From: Rhodopseudomonas palustris
GTDB lineage: Bacteria > Pseudomonadota > Alphaproteobacteria > Rhizobiales > Xanthobacteraceae
Assembly: GCF_003591005.1 (NCBI RefSeq)
Contig: NZ_QYYD01000013.1
Span: forward strand, 1-64,000
Reading direction: 5' to 3'
DNA length: 64,000 nt
Shown one piece after another: positions 63,001-64,000 of this stretch. The stretch's first letter is position 1. Each line of letters starts with the position of its first letter. Position numbers and translations under genes: made by a program. The notes under the pieces are model-generated. The model searched no databases, was not told where the DNA came from, and saw only the letters and a list, made by a program, of their open reading frames with translations.

Positions 63001-64000
63001 TCAAATCTTCCGCTCGCGCCCCTGCCAGAACGGATCGCGCACCGCGCGGCGGAGCAGTTTGCCGACCGGGCTCTTCGGCACCTCGTCGATGAACCGCACC
63101 TGCTTGGGCACCTTGTAGCTCGCCACCCGTTCGCGCGCGAAGGCGATCAGTTCGGCCTCCTCGGCCGACGTATCCTTGCGCAGCGCCACGAAGGCCGCGA
63201 CGCTTTCGCCCCATTTGTCGTCCGGCAAGCCGACCACCACGACCTCGCGCACCGCCGGATGCGCGGCCAGCGCGTCTTCGACCTCGCGCGGATAAACGTT
63301 GTAGCCACCCGACACGATCATGTCGGAGGTACGGTCGACCAGATACAAATAGCCATCGTTGTCGAACCGACCGACGTCACGCGTGCGCAGCCAGCCGTCC
63401 GGCAGGAACATCTGCGCATTGAGCTCGGGCGCGTTGTAGTAGCCCTTCATCGCGAACGGCGTGCGCAGCGCGATCTCGCCGGCCTCGCCGGGCGCGACCT
63501 CGTCGCCGTCTTCGTTCACCAGCTTGATCTCGCAATCGATCGACGGCCGGCCGCAGGACGCCAGCCGCTGCTCGGCATGCGGCCCGACGTGATCGGCCTG
63601 CGTCAGATGGGTGATGAAGATCGGCGCCTCCGACTGGCCGTAGTACTGCGCGAAACGCGGCCCCCACACTTGCAGCGCGCGCAGCATCACCGGGCGCGGC
63701 ATCGGCGAAGCGCCGTAGATGATGCTTTTCACCGAGGAAAAATCCGCCTGCGCGATGCCGGGATGATCCAGCAACATGCCGATCATGGTCGGCACCAGAT
63801 TAAGCGCGGTCGGCTTCCAGCGCTCCACCGCGTCGAGATAGCTCGCCGGCGTGAATCCCGGCAGCACCGCGGCGACGCCGCCGCGCAGCCAATACGGCAC
63901 GATGAAGCAGCCCGAGGCGTGGATCATCGACGCGGCGTGCAGCATCACGTCGCCCTCGCCGACCTCCATGTTGATCAGCACGTTGGTGGCCATCGCGCCC
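63001..64000 (-). CDS. AMP-forming acyl-CoA synthetase/ligase (partial, 5' end outside window)
   Basis: The C-terminal 330 or so residues of an ANL superfamily enzyme that activates a carboxylic acid as acyl-AMP and transfers it to CoA. LVPTMIGMLLDHP, IIYGASPMP, YYGQSEAP (the A5 motif), GEIALRTPFAMKGYYN, LRTRDVGRFDNDGYLYLVDRTSDMI (A7/A8 with the hinge) and the catalytic lysine in PKSPVGKLLRR (A10) are all seen. The reading frame is open through the right edge, so the P-loop-like A3 motif and N-terminus are not in the window. The substrate acid is not predictable; long- or medium-chain fatty acids are common for this branch. Confidence 0.92.
   Translation of the reverse strand, partial: GAMATNVLINMEVGEGDVMLHAASMIHASGCFIVPYWLRGGVAAVLPGFTPASYLDAVERWKPTALNLVPTMIGMLLDHPGIAQADFSSVKSIIYGASPMPRPVMLRALQVWGPRFAQYYGQSEAPIFITHLTQADHVGPHAEQRLASCGRPSIDCEIKLVNEDGDEVAPGEAGEIALRTPFAMKGYYNAPELNAQMFLPDGWLRTRDVGRFDNDGYLYLVDRTSDMIVSGGYNVYPREVEDALAAHPAVREVVVVGLPDDKWGESVAAFVALRKDTSAEEAELIAFARERVASYKVPKQVRFIDEVPKSPVGKLLRRAVRDPFWQGRERKI

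Overview
The window is about 64 kb of high-GC chromosomal DNA from an alphaproteobacterium, most likely Rhodopseudomonas or a close Nitrobacteraceae (Bradyrhizobium-group) relative. The evidence is the gene families present (CowN, Usg, a RuBisCO-like protein with a cupin, the Anbu proteasome cluster, a DUF2778/Tlde1-type protein, Cys-rich small secreted proteins) and a dense population of short palindromic repeats. I assigned the organism from gene content alone; no database search was run. I found no rRNA, tRNA, CRISPR array, transposase or prophage gene.

Layout. 1-6.7 kb: an RsmB-type rRNA methyltransferase, a MAPEG membrane protein, a CurA-like oxidoreductase, guaB, a compact AbiEii-like nucleotidyltransferase pair and a Pmp3-like membrane peptide. 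6.7-21 kb: a DHA2 drug exporter, a gppA-rlmE pair, an orphan molybdenum hydroxylase large subunit, an orphan amino-acid-type ABC binding protein next to a hot-dog-like protein, a YaiI protein, an ABC-F ATPase, a D-threonine aldolase/D-serine dehydratase family enzyme and a BaiN-like flavoprotein. 21-29 kb: a minus-strand group of SDR, MaoC, quinone reductase, HCCA-isomerase-like and GST genes that looks like acyl-CoA/aromatic or detoxification metabolism; a stand-alone catalytic-domain MetE; gpt; and a CinA/MoaB-type domain protein.

29.3-33.7 kb holds the most interesting block: a permuted ATP-grasp protein, an alpha-E protein, a transglutaminase-like protease and the proteasome-like peptidase Anbu, all on the plus strand. 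This gene company is known for Anbu, but what it makes or modifies is still unresolved. 34-41.3 kb: two acetyltransferases, an SDR, a RuBisCO-like protein overlapping a cupin (the pairing of the methylthio-sugar to isoprenoid shunt), an EntS-like exporter and a CNT nucleoside transporter. 41.3-45.3 kb: a zeta-toxin-like pair, Usg, and groESL with two CIRCE-like operators and a clear terminator.

45.5-64 kb: a YecA/SEC-C protein, a divergent ArsR/SDR pair, two small secreted proteins, a Tlde1-type transpeptidase, a DUF899 protein, cowN behind a good sigma-54 promoter (linking the region to nitrogen fixation under CO), an IlvD/Edd dehydratase, an aldehyde dehydrogenase, a large E1-type 2-oxoacid dehydrogenase divergent from an Lrp regulator, an EamA exporter, an intradiol ring-cleavage dioxygenase with an aldo/keto reductase, a class-C beta-lactamase-like esterase and an AMP-forming ligase cut by the right edge.

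Most intergenic gaps are occupied by palindromic elements that I sort into families A (CGTCATTCCGGGGCGC arms), B (CGTCATTGCGAG arms), C (CCTCTCCCGCTTGCGGGAGAGG cores) and D (CATGGCCGGGCTTGTCCC type), plus single elements. Several lie inside operons. A module shared between families A and B suggests recombination between repeat families.
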